From contig OX327697.1 in NCBI GenBank assembly GCA_946807835.1, positions 19,850,001 to 19,914,000 on the forward strand: 64,000 nt of DNA. Direction: 5' to 3'. Made by a program: the position numbers and the translations under genes. The notes under the pieces are model-generated. The model was not told where the DNA came from and did not search any database. It saw only the letters and a program-made list of their open reading frames with translations. Origin of the DNA: Ailanthus altissimus (Eukaryota; Streptophyta; Magnoliopsida; Sapindales; Simaroubaceae). Shown here in pieces: positions 49,430-59,955 of this stretch (position 1 is its first letter; each line of letters starts with the position of its first letter).

Positions 49430-49750
49430 GCTTTACTGTTCATGTGCTATTGTTCAAATGAACAGTACCCCCGCGGCGCCAACTCATCTCGCTGCAGCGC
49501 TAGGAGGTCGAAATCTAACGCTACGGCGCTCATACTTCACTACTGGGGCGTGAATTCTAGAATCTCAACGCTCTAATGCGGGCTCACTAACGCTTCAGAG
49601 CCGGGAGAAAGAACTCCCAGTACCATGGTGCCAGGCCTTCAGCGTTGCAGCGCTAGGAGGTCGAACCCCCAGCGCCGTGGTGCCAACCCCCTAGCGCTGC
49701 AGCACCCAGTGCAATCCCTTTGGCACACCCGTTTCAGCACTTGAAACGCG
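49430..49750 (-). repeat. GC-word-rich copia leader
   Basis: This is a dense patch of variants of AGCGCTGCAGCGCTAGGAG, CAGCGCCGTGGTGCCA and GAACAGTA between gag and the primer site of the minus-strand copia. It is the most GC-rich stretch of the 40-55 kb region. TTCGACCTCCTAGCGCTGCA (minus strand) occurs about three times with variation. Confidence 0.65.
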
Positions 49751-49810
49751 TCATTTACACTGGGTCTTTTCCATCCATTCACTTAAACCACACCCAAATA
49801 TATCCTAAAT

Positions 49811-49823
49811 GGCTCTGATACTA
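49811..49823 (-). other. Primer binding site of the minus-strand copia
   Basis: On the minus strand this reads TAGTATCAGAGCC, one base from the initiator-Met tRNA complementary TGGTATCAGAGC site used by plant copia elements. It lies next to the 5' LTR end (TGCTGGGG at 49828 on the plus strand). Confidence 0.8.
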
Positions 49824-49827
49824 TCAT

Positions 49828-52800
49828 TGCTGGGGATCTAATATATGTGGGCGTAAGCATGTGCTATTGTGTCTATTGCCTAAAATACGTATCATATACG
49901 AATTTAAACACGGCGAAAGCGTATAAATTACAATAAATAAAATATATTAATCACATTAATATATTAGTAGGGTAGAGAACTCACCTCAACGTGTAATGTT
50001 ATACACATATTTTTTCGGAGTCCGCATGGAGACCAACTCGTGGGCAATTCTAGTCACTAACACGGTGGGCTTGGTAAGCTAGAACAGCAGCCCTATATCC
50101 AGCACGAGATTAACTCTTAATCCCTAAAATGGTCGGGTGTGTGTATTTATCATTTTCTTTAAAAGGATAAGGAAATGGAGAACTTGAAGCAATCCACTAT
50201 TACTTTAATTGGAACCATAGAAAAAAAAAATGAAATAATTTCATTTTTCTCTTTTTGTTTTCTTCTTCCTTTAGTTCCCATTTCTTTCTCTCTTTTTCTT
50301 CTCCATTTTCTTCTTCTCTTTGTCGGTAACACACCAGCTAAGTCTACTCGTCGGTTTTCTTCTACTCGTTCTTTGCTCAGTAGCAACGGCCACAACAACC
50401 AGTCAAATCCAAAGGCCTAGATTTCTATACACAAGAACCCGAGGAAGATGCACTTCTCATGAATAGTTACCAAGTCTACCTCCTAATAGGTTCCACCAAA
50501 CCCGTAATTGGGTAAACTTAACCGAGAGTTCACAATGCACTATGTGTCCGTATACAATTAGTAAATAACAATTATTGACTAATTGTTGTATTTAACACTT
50601 GAATACAGATACGCACGTATTTCTGTGATATTACTGAATATTACTGGATTAAACAATTTAATCTGGCACGCTGCCCCAGTGCACAACGAGTACACTCCAT
50701 ATAGCGGGACTCCCTAGATCCACGCTCGATTCGTCAAATAAAAATATTCTATGAGTCCGTGAGCAATGCCCCACGCACACGTCACGGATATACAAATCAG
50801 CTCATTGAACCATGCAAGCTAAGGTTACAACACACACATATAGTCATTCAGTCATGATATCCTGGATGTCCTAAGGATATAGATTATCACTGTTAAATCC
50901 CCTAGTGCTCATCCATGTCTTATCTCCAAACTTGTATCTATTGCTGAGGGGATCTAATATATGTGGGTGTATGCATGTGCAATTGTGTCTATTGCTTAAA
51001 ATACGTGTCAAATACGAATTTAACATGGCAGAAGTGTAAATTATACAATAAACACAATAAGTAAAATATATTAGTAAAGTTGAGAACTCACCTCAACATG
51101 TAACGTTATACACGTATTTTTTTCAGAGTTCATATGGAGACCAACTCTCAGGCAATTCTAGTCACCAACACAGTGAACTTAGTAAGCTAAAACAGAAGTC
51201 TTATACGCAGTACTGGATTTAACTCTTAAAGTCCAAAATGACTAGTATGTGTTTACATCCTTTCATCCAAAATGATAAGAAATTGAGAGTTTGAAGCAAT
51301 CGACCATTGCTTCAAATAGAACTATAGAGAAAAATAAAATCTTTTTTTTTCTTCTTCTTCTCCTTCGGTTCTTCTTCTTTCATTTTCTTCTCTTTTCTTT
51401 CTTCTTCTTCTTTCTTCTTCTTCTCTATTTCTCTCATTTTTCTCTTGGTTAACAAACACACACACATTTTAATTTTAATCTCTCTCTTTATATATATAAA
51501 ATAAATAATAATATAATTGGGTGCCAACTATATGGCACCCAAAATAAAATATTAATATATATAATATCATATAATACAATATTATATAATATAATATCAT
51601 ATAATACAATATTATATAATATAATAATATATTATAATGAGAGATTTTGATTATTTAACTATTAAATAATCAAAGTGTGAAATGATCATTTTGCCTCTCA
51701 TAAATAGTTACCAAGTCTATACCCTAGTGCGTCCCACTAAATTCCACACTTTGGTAAACTCAACCGAAGGTCCACAATGAGCCACGTGTCATTATACAAT
51801 GAGTACACTCTATATCGCAGAACTCCCTAGGTCCTATGCCCGATTTGTCAAATGGAACTATTATATGAGTCCGTGAGCAATGCACCATGCACACGTCACG
51901 GATATTACAAATTAGCGCATTGAACTATACAAGCTGAGGTTACAATGCATATGTATAGTCCTTCTGTCATGATATCCTGGATATGCAGGGATATAGATTA
52001 TTATCGTCAAATCCCCTAGTACTTATCCAGGTCCTATCTTCAGACTTGTATCTCACTGAACAATATGCGCAAACTCCTTTGCCATATTGTTCCACCCTGG
52101 CAGAACTCTTTCCCGAGATTAATACCTGTGGCCACAAGACTTTTTGAGATACAATCTCGAAGCATCTGTATATCAAACTCCCTACGCGAGCTGAATGATC
52201 CCATATCTGTACACATCAGACTCTATAAGCATCGAACCATATCCAACGACACCCAGCGATCACACCATGAAAGGTCTGTAACATGCGAGGAACCAAAGTA
52301 TGGTGGATCACTTGCAAGCCCACCGTGGCACTCAAGTCAAAGGACCACGTATACTACTCAACTCGAGAGGACCCTCCGTTGACGGCTTCCATAGGGTGTC
52401 TATCGGAGGCCTTCGTGAGTCTGTCCCATATCCAGTTCTAACTGGATACCCATATGTCAATACAAGCTCCAATCTCACGATTGGCTAGGAACGACCATCT
52501 ATACCCTATAGGTATGACATATGTTGATCTATATATAAAAGTATCTACCGACAAACCCGCATCGGCAAAAATAGATTATAAACAATTATTCGAGAACATA
52601 CTTGCGTAACTAGCATTTCTTGACACCAGATTGCAACTCATGTAACTATACAGTTACTGGTATATTCCCAGGTCTATGTCCCATTACAGACAAGGCTTAA
52701 ACTCTTAAATCTGCTGAGTATTATAATCAGCTAACACTTAGTTGTGCTAACATTTAGCATTTATATGTCTCAGTGTGGCTTAAGTATGAGCCCTTATCTA

Positions 52801-53861
52801 AACTTCTTTAGATCTGATCTGAATTCTTTCAGATCGTATAATTTCTGTAACGTTACATTGCATAGTACCATATTATTTGGAATCAGCGATTTAATGAGAA
52901 TGTACACTTGTATAAATACACAAGTATATGTACATTCACACGTAAGCACTAGCCTTAACAGTATCTCATTGAACAATATGCACAAATACTTTTGTCATAT
53001 TGTTCTACCCTGGCAGAACTCTTTTTCGGGATTAATGCTTATGGCCACATGACTTTTCGAGATACAGTCTCGAAGCATCTGCATATCAAACTCCCTATGC
53101 AAGCTGACAGATCTTATATCTGTACATACCAAACTCCATAAGCATTGGAACATACTCAGCGATCACACCATGAAAGATCTATTATATGCGTGGAACTAAA
53201 GTATAATGGATCACTTACAAGCCCATCATGGCACTCAGGTTAAAAATCACGTATACTACTCAACTCGAGAAGATCCTTCATTGACGGCTTACATAGGGTG
53301 TCTATCGGAGGCCCTCGTGAGTCTGTCCCATATCCAGTCCTAACTGGATACCCATATGTCAATGTAAGCTCCAAGCTCATAGTCAACTAGGAACGACCAT
53401 CTATACCCTATAGGTACGACATATGCTGATCTATATATAAAAAGGTATCCATCGACAAACCCATATCGACAGAAATAAATCAGGGATAATTATTCAAGAA
53501 CATACTTATGCAACTAGAATTTTCTGGCACCCGATTGCAACTATGTAGTTATTAGTATATTTTCAGGTCTATGTCTCATTATAGACAACGCTCAAACTCT
53601 TGGATCTGCTGCGTATTATAACCAACTAACACTTAGCTGTGCTAATATTTAGCAATTATATCTCTCAGCGTAGCGAACTATAAGCCCTGATCTGAACTCC
53701 TTTAGATCTGATCTGAACTCCTTCCCATTTTACAATGTCTATAATGTTACAATTCATGGTACCATATTAATGGGTATTAGCGATTTAATGAAAATATACA
53801 CTTGTATAAATATACAAATATATATACATTCAAGGATGGCACGTAAGCACCGACCCTAACA
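49828..53861 (-). mobile_element. Minus-strand copia 5' LTR, split by a nested LTR
   Basis: The left part 49828-50940 and right part 52961-53861 form one LTR of about 2.0 kb once the nested LTR at 50942-52960 is removed. The left end TGCTGGGGATCTAATATATG and right end GACCCTAACA match the nested copy and, at the right, the 3' LTR. The whole copia lies in the Athila 3' LTR, whose sequence resumes at 53862 (ATAAGGGTTTAGCC). The left target site is obscured by the SINE-like cluster; aag(g) is shared at both sides. Confidence 0.75.
50942..52960 (-). mobile_element. Nested solo LTR G, copia type
   Basis: A full LTR related to its host LTR. The left end TGCTGAGGGGATCTAATATA and right end AGCCTTAACA match the host termini. 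It splits the host LTR between TTGTATCT and CATTGAACAATATG. The flanks share gtatct (50934-50939 and 52961-52966), although 2-3 extra bases at the left leave the exact end uncertain. It contains a polypyrimidine tract (51340-51430) and an AT-rich palindrome-prone segment (51480-51690). Confidence 0.75.
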
Positions 53862-54183
53862 ATAAGGGTTTAGCCAACAATCCTTTTAATGAAATAATAA
53901 GATAGGATTAATTGAATCAAGTAAAATATTAAGAAATAATAATAATCATTAGTTTAAATTATTTTAATAATTTATACTTGTTTAATTAATCATTTTTAAT
54001 GTTAATTTATGTTCTATTTAATTTATATTAATTTACTTACTTTTTAATTGTTTGAATAAAAATAGGAATATATAATTTTAGTACTTATTAACAATAGAAT
54101 AAACATTCCTCATGAAAATGATAGTTTACTCATTATTTTTTATTTGTTCATATCGTGCACTTAGACTTTAGTAACCCGTAACT
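53862..54183 (+). mobile_element. Athila 3' LTR, last part
   Basis: GGTTTAGCCAACAATCC and the following sequence match the 5' LTR from about 29840, ending TAACCCGTAACT, which aligns with CCCGCGACA at 30158. The next bases are atgct, the partner of gtgct at 28691-28695. Confidence 0.8.
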
Positions 54184-54188
54184 ATGCT

Positions 54189-56604
54189 CTCAAATTAAAC
54201 CTTTTGTTATTTCAGCTCATTCATTTCTGCTTCGAAGATGTCCTGTCCCTGCTTCAAATTTTTCACTTCCTCTACTAAGAAGAAAACTCTATTTTTATTT
54301 CTTTTAAAGAAAGCCTGCACCTCTGCACACTCCCTTAATAGCCCCTCAGTTGTGTGTCGCACTTCCCCCAACTCCCTGGAAAGGTGCTTTACATTTTTGT
54401 GAAGCTCACTTCATACACGAGCTTCCTCTAGTTCTTCTCAAAGTTTGTGATTCTCCTTCTCTAGCTTTTAAAGATCCGCATCAAGCACAAAGTTGCATCC
54501 ACAAAGAAACATTTCCTTCTTAAAGGTTTTGTCTGCTTACCCCCTTAGCATCTCAGCCTGATGCTCAACATCCTAAAGCTCCTTTCTGTAGGCTTTTGTA
54601 GTGAGGAGACAATCTTGCAAAGCTTGTAGAAAGGAAACAGAATCCTGGAACCTATACTTAAACATACACAACACACTCTTACCAACTTTATAAGAACTTA
54701 CCTAAACATGAAAACAGAACTCACGCGCTCCTAGTCCGTTGCACTCATAATGGGGATTAAGGACGAGTTCACTCACATAAACAACTTCCCCATAACTACT
54801 ACGCACTCTCTCCATCAACCCTCAAAACATCAAACTCACGCATCACATGGTCAGAATCCCCATTCTAAAATTGAGTGAAAATTTTGTCCGTCTCTCAGTA
54901 TGTTTGCCAAGGTCAAGAAAATGAAGGAGATCTAAGAGACGGGCCAGAACTTAAACCAGCCATCCATTCCCTTAATCTCTTTGGTTCTACTCCGAGAAAT
55001 CAGCAAAACCCTTCAAGTCACTAATCTCAATAGGATTCTCTGTAAAAGTAGAACCTATAAAAGTCAGTAAAACTGAAAAAAATAAATAAATAAATAAACT
55101 CATAAGGTAATAACAAATAGGAACCAAAAACAAAAACACCCAAAATTTGATACAAACAAAAACTCTTTTACCAAGAAGCACGAATGTTTTTAAAGTAGGC
55201 TTGGAGGAAAAATCTTTAGATAAAGGAAACTCACCAGGTTCTATACCAAAGATTAGCTCCTAAGCAGGCTCCTTTTCTGGCTCTACCTTGATAACCTTAG
55301 GCACTACATGTTCCACACCAAAGACTAGCCTTTGAGAAGGCACCACATTTAGCTCTACCTTAGCAACCTCAAGCACCACCTCTAGAACTTCAGGCATCAC
55401 TTGTGAAACCTTATGTACTACTTCTAAAAACTATAAGTTAGCTTCAAATACTATTGAAGAGCCTCTCAGCTCCCAACAACATCAACAAGAGACTGTTTTT
55501 TAAATCTCTTGGTAAGTGAAGCCTTGGCACTTCCCAGTACACTCTTAGACCCTTATATTTTTAATTTCTAAGTCTGTGGCTTCTTTGATAGGAATAACTC
55601 TACTAGCACATCTGCGATTTCCTCAATAAATGACTGAAAAACTACAAAAGAGAAATGGTAAGGAATAGAATAACAAAATATCAAGGAACAAAAAAGGAAA
55701 TGAAAATCTATAAAACACTACCTTTCTCTTCCTAGGTTGATGAGCCTTAGAAAGCAAAAATTCTTATTGAAATTGACACAGACGTTCTAAGCCCCAAAGG
55801 AAACACCTGAGATGAAGGATCCACAAATGAGATAGGATCCACAAGAATAGATTCAGGCGCAACCGTTGAGACACCATTTCTTGGAACCTCAGAAAAGGTA
55901 GAAACTAGTTATAGGACATCATTAGGTCCTTCACCAGCGTCCTACACCAATAGAACTACCAAGCCCTAAAGAGGAACCAACCAGAATAAAATCTATAATC
56001 TCTTCTTTCATGGAAATCCAAACTGCTTCTATGGGTACAGCTACATAAAGATAAAGAGCAAGAATTAAACTATTTAGAAATTAAGAAGTTACAAATAAAA
56101 TAATTTCTTCTAAAACTTATTGATGTTTAGAAAAATCCTATGTAATTGAAGAGGAACAAATGTGTCCTCACCATCTTGAGGTATCCCTTTAAGGAATAAC
56201 TCGTCCATGGAAAGGAATTCCTACTACAAGACTTTATGGTAGAAACCTACCAAATCAAAGGGTGGGGTTCTCGCTTGATTCTTAGGTTTGAAGGGGTCAA
56301 GATCTAGACTCCATCTTCTATTGTGAGGGCATGCGGAAAATGGCATACCCTATAAAACCCCATATATTTCATTATCATCTCAAGAGTGTAGATATACTTA
56401 TAATCGATCAACTTCTTCTAAAAACCTTATGCAAAAAATTTTCCCTCCTGGGGGTGGAAGGGAAAGTAATGGTGGTCTTCCAGTTATAGAAACCAAAAGA
56501 GGTATTCACTTCATAGGGAAGCTCCAACTACTTCCAACCCCACTTTAAAACGAACCATTTTTCTTTCAAAATTCTTAAGTAACCTTTTTCCTCCTTTAGG
56601 GAGA
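54189..56604 (-). pseudogene. Tat antisense ORF, N-terminal and central part
   Basis: Read on the minus strand from about 56604. The N-terminal block includes LKEEKGYLRILKEKWFVLKW, then SFGFYNWKTTITFPSTPRR (about 56445-56510), which resembles the K-G-W-K-x-R-F-F-F-V core of the plant 'gypsy-type putative transposase' domain known from antisense ORFs of Tat/Retand elements. A Lys/Glu-poor linker with PEV-like repeats follows (55200-55500). A long coiled coil then runs at about 54200-54650 (KLEKENHKL, EELEEARV, LLRECAEVQAFF). It continues at 28690 after the Athila. Its function is unknown. There are many stops. Confidence 0.65.
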
Positions 56605-58120
56605 TGATGAACACTTGAAATTAAATATTTAATAAGAGTTTTATATGATTGTTTTTTATTATTAGTGTATTTAATTTTCTTAACTTAAGTATATTTACAA
56701 TATTGTACTTAATTATCTTATAACTGTTTTGTGGCAGGTTCGGTAAAATGGGCATAACTTTCTATCTAAAGATCCAATTGAGGTGATTCTTGATCCTGTG
56801 CAGAGCTGACTCAATGAACTAACATATTTTATTTCACAAAGCATTAGAAATTCGAGTGTTTAGATGGTGAAAATTGGCCTAGAATAGAATTGATCTGCAG
56901 TACAGGCCCAGTTTGAACAGTAATCAGTATTTGACCCATAACTATAGAAATACGTATCTAATACGTATTAGATCACTCAATTTGAAAAGATAAAAGACTT
57001 ATCTAAAACTTTTATGTTTTGAGTGACAGCTAATTAGGATCACATCAATTCTAAATTGGATAATCAAGTGAGTGCCCTAATGATAATGAATGCAAATTAT
57101 CTTGCCACCATTCTTGACTTTCATCAACCAAGTGATTCCCTCCAAATTTGTCTCGATTTATCCATGTTTTTCTATAAATAGGTGGTTTGTTTATGCCTAA
57201 AGGATGTAATTAGAAAGTTAGAATTTAGTTCAAAATACTTTTCCTTTGTATCCATTTCCTTGTACTATTATTTCTCTTGTTTACTATTAAGTCATGTTAT
57301 TTCTTCTTCCATTTCTTTTCTTTTCATTTAGTTTTATTATGTCCAAATAATTTTGTTTAAGCTAAGGTGAAAGGGTGAAGCTCTTGGTAAGGTAATAAGA
57401 TATGTTTAATATTTATTCATGAATTTAATACTTCATTTTTAAGTTATGCAAATTTATATATGATGTCTTTATTTTATTTGTAGAATTAATACCCTTTCTT
57501 CTAAAGTGGTGATTCTTGATTTATTATTAACAAACTTAATACTTGGCACAATAAATTCTTGAAACCATTTACAAGATTTGGTTTATATAACCTTTCTTGT
57601 AAAGTGGGAGTCTTGATTTATTGTAGACAAATATAAAGATTAGCATAATAAATACTTGAACCCATTTATAAGATTTGGTGTATAATAATTGAAAGAAATA
57701 AATATTAATCAATATATAAATGATGATGAACTTTAATTGCTATATTTTTCGGTTGGAACCTCCTTTGTGTGAGGATGTCTTGATTTATTGTAGACAAATA
57801 TAAAGATTGGCATAATAAATACTTGAACCCATTTATAAGATTTGGTGTATAATAATTGAAAGAAGTAAATACTAATCAATATATAAATGATGATGAACTT
57901 TAATTGCTATATTTTCCAGTTGGAACCTCCTTTGTGTGAGGATTCCAATTGAGTTAAAAAAGTGAAAATGTCACTGTCATTGGACGTTTCCTAATTTAGA
58001 ACAGTGGTCATTTAAAATAGGGAAGTTTTCCTAAAATAGGACATGTGGCACTCCTTGGTTGGTTAGTGAAAAAGTATGTCTTACATGCTTCCTGTGTAAG
58101 GAACACACTCCTTCACTTAT
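56605..58120 (+). other. Tat distal non-coding region, LTR-like
   Basis: No coding sequence was recognised. A TATA-like CTATAAATAGG (57172-57182) followed by pyrimidine-rich sequence resembles an LTR promoter. The region may be another solo LTR (start about TGATGAACACTTG, 56605) or simply the Tat promoter/terminator region for the antisense ORF. I found no target duplication. Confidence 0.35.
57611..57943 (+). repeat. 167-bp tandem duplication
   Basis: The unit 57611-57777 is repeated almost exactly at 57778-57943. Both begin TCTTGATTTATTGTAGACAA and contain CCATTTATAAGATTTGGTG and GGAACCTCCTTTGTGTGAGG. A diverged partial copy precedes them (about 57510-57600). The pair has few differences, so it is recent relative to its surroundings. 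Confidence 0.9.
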
Positions 58121-58139
58121 GAGGAGGGGGGAAGGGCAT
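58121..58139 (+). other. Tat polypurine tract
   Basis: GAGGAGGGGGGAAGGGCA lies immediately before the 3' LTR start (TGTTAGACC at 58141). It primes plus-strand DNA synthesis in LTR retroelements. It fixes the orientation and right end of the Tat element. Confidence 0.85.
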
Positions 58140-58140
58140 T

Positions 58141-58800
58141 TGTTAGACCTATTATTAATATGATTTAACTAGCCTACACCACTTAAGAGTAATAGTAGGC
58201 CTTTTTAAAGGATGCAGGCTTAGGTAACAATAAAACCGGTCCTGAAACATTAGCCAATGTGGCCCGATGATATCAAGATGTCTAGAATCCAGATTTTTGA
58301 CATATAGACACGTAAATCTAACCTAATAACCCATGAATATTACCTAAATAGGTAAGGAAATACACGATGTGAAATATCTGATTTAAATTATGATTCTCAC
58401 TCATTTTATTATTATGAAATCTAAATTCAAACAAGATAATGAGTTTTAATCATTCTTTACTTCCACTATTTTCCATTGTATAAGAGGTGATATACGTTGT
58501 ATGCAAGATTATGATTCGAATTTAGTTCCATCACTATCTATACACACTGCTTCTGGTTCATCATTAATTCAATTGATTCTATTCTAATTCAACACAGTTG
58601 CATCCTTAAGCATTCAAACACTCTTTTATATGTTTTAAAAATACTCTTCACACATCATCATTTTTTCTTTTTTATTAAACACTAACTTGAATATCATAAT
58701 ATTTTCTTTACAAAAAGATACTTTCTTAACAAATTTAAAGAGTTTTTCACATTAAAAAAAAAGTAATTTCTAAGAGATTTGAATAACTTCAATAACAATT
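58141..58800 (+). mobile_element. Tat-lineage gypsy 3' LTR
   Basis: Starts TGTTAGACCTATTATTAA and aligns to 21194-21840 through GCAGGCTTAGGTAA, TGTGGCCCGATGA, GATATCAAGATGTCTAGAA, CATCCTTAAGCATTCAAAC and the U5 tail. The end is near 58797-58804. It follows the polypurine tract directly. The large divergence from the 5' LTR fits an old element. Confidence 0.75.
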
Positions 58801-58966
58801 TGCATATTTCGAATCTGAATAACCTTGAGCCTATTTGGTTCCTAACGAAAAGGGAAAATCTTTTTCTAAAGTGATTTATTAAGGAATAATTCTAGCTAAA
58901 TAAAATGACAGTGAAGAAACCAAATCTCTGATACCATGTGAGAAATGTAAAGAGAATATATTTCAC

Positions 58967-59135
58967 TAGAATTATTCTTTTATACCCTCCTACCATATAT
59001 ACATGTTATTAATGTAAAATATTATTTCCTTATGTATGTTACTTTCTTATTATGTAATAAGGTTACAACCTATATAAAGGCTCCATTGTACAGCTTTACA
59101 ATTCACAGTGAAATATATTCTCTTTACATTTCTCA
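58967..59135 (+). mobile_element. Copia-H 5' LTR, 5' end replaced
   Basis: TAGAATTATTCTTTTATACC to ATTTCTCA matches the 3' LTR from about 63287 to 63426. The first 36 bp of the LTR (present at 63251-63286) are missing, replaced by the inverted arm at 58891-58966. It is about 169 bp long, short for a copia LTR. It contains TATATAAAGG (about 59072-59081) as a TATA box. Confidence 0.85.
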
Positions 59136-59137
59136 CA

Positions 59138-59149
59138 TGGTATCAGAGA
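59138..59149 (+). other. Copia-H primer binding site
   Basis: TGGTATCAGAGA matches 11 of 12 bases of the initiator-Met tRNA site of plant copia elements and starts 2 bp after the LTR end. Confidence 0.9.
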
Positions 59150-59325
59150 TTTGGTTTTTTCACTTCATTTTGTTTAGCTAGAGATTTGCCGAAAAAAATT
59201 TCAAAACCCGATGAAATCTACCGAAGTTTTTTGAAAAGTCATCAAAAAATTCTGAAATCTTGCCGTCTTAGTCACCGCCCATCTCCAATTACTCAGAATC
59301 CTCCGGTCATTTCAACGCCGTCGAC

Positions 59326-59641
59326 GACGCGCCGATCCGAGGTCATAATTCTGCCGGACGCGCCACCAGAACGCCACTGCCGTCGGCCACTGTCATTTTA
59401 GATCCCGGCCGTTCTACGGCGACGTGACAGACACCGCCCATACCAAACAAATCCCCCATCACCGGCCGTTCAGTGCCGCCGATGACGCGCCAATCCGAGG
59501 TTGGAAACCGCCGAACGTGCCGCTGGAACTTCATTGCCGCCGATTATTTTCACTTCAGATCCTGGCCTTTATACGGCGGCGTGACCGACACCGCCCAAAC
59601 CAAAATAATCCTCAGTCATCGGCCGTTCAAACGCCGCCGAG
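59326..59641 (+). repeat. 158-bp GC-rich tandem duplication in the copia-H leader
   Basis: Unit 59326-59483 and unit 59484-59641 share GACGCGCC..ATCCGAGGT, GGCGACGTGACAGACACCGCCC/GGCGGCGTGACCGACACCGCCC-type and CATCGGCCGTTCA-type phrases, in order, at a 158-bp offset. CCG/CGCC trinucleotides dominate, against a strongly AT-rich background. It occupies the leader where gag would normally begin. Confidence 0.85.
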
Positions 59642-59675
59642 TTTACAATCTAAAGTTTACTGGTTTTTGTTAAGG

Positions 59676-59940
59676 GCCTGTTTGTAAATATTTTAGTATT
59701 TTCAGGTCAGATCATAATTTTTTATTCTTTTGGGCCTTTTTTGTAATTTTCAAAAGTTTTGGGGCATTTTTGAAATTATAGTATTTTATAAGGGTCATTT
59801 TGTAATTTTTTGAGAAATTAGAGGTTGTTTTACAATTATTATATTTTAAGGGGTTAATTTGTAATTATTAAAATTTTAGGATTTACTTGTAATTAATACA
59901 AGTTTAGGGACTAGATTGTCATTAGTAAAAAAAAAGGGTT
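59676..59940 (+). repeat. Degenerate 28-31 bp tandem array
   Basis: About eight successive units follow the pattern GGG-NNN-TTTTGTAATTATT-A-rich: GGGCCTGTTTGTAAAT, GGGCCTTTTTTGTAATTT, GGGCATTTTTGAAATT, GGGTCATTTTGTAATTTT, GGGTTAATTTGTAATTA, and so on. The array ends at a short poly-A just before the pol frame. It is not coding. Confidence 0.75.
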
Positions 59941-59955
59941 TTCTTTTTAGAATTT

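Larger units (their letters stand above)
58891..59183. repeat. 76-bp inverted repeat spanning the copia 5' LTR
   Basis: Left arm 58891-58966 is the reverse complement of 59108-59183 with a few mismatches. The right arm comprises the LTR end, the primer site (TGGTATCAGAG) and the start of the leader. The left arm therefore carries an inverted primer site and LTR end (CTCTGATACCA at 58928-58938). Between the arms is the forward LTR body. Confidence 0.92.

Noticed and set aside
50159..51527. Lys/Glu-rich and Ser/Phe-rich frames on both strands
   Set aside because: They come from polypyrimidine tracts within the copia LTRs, not from genes.
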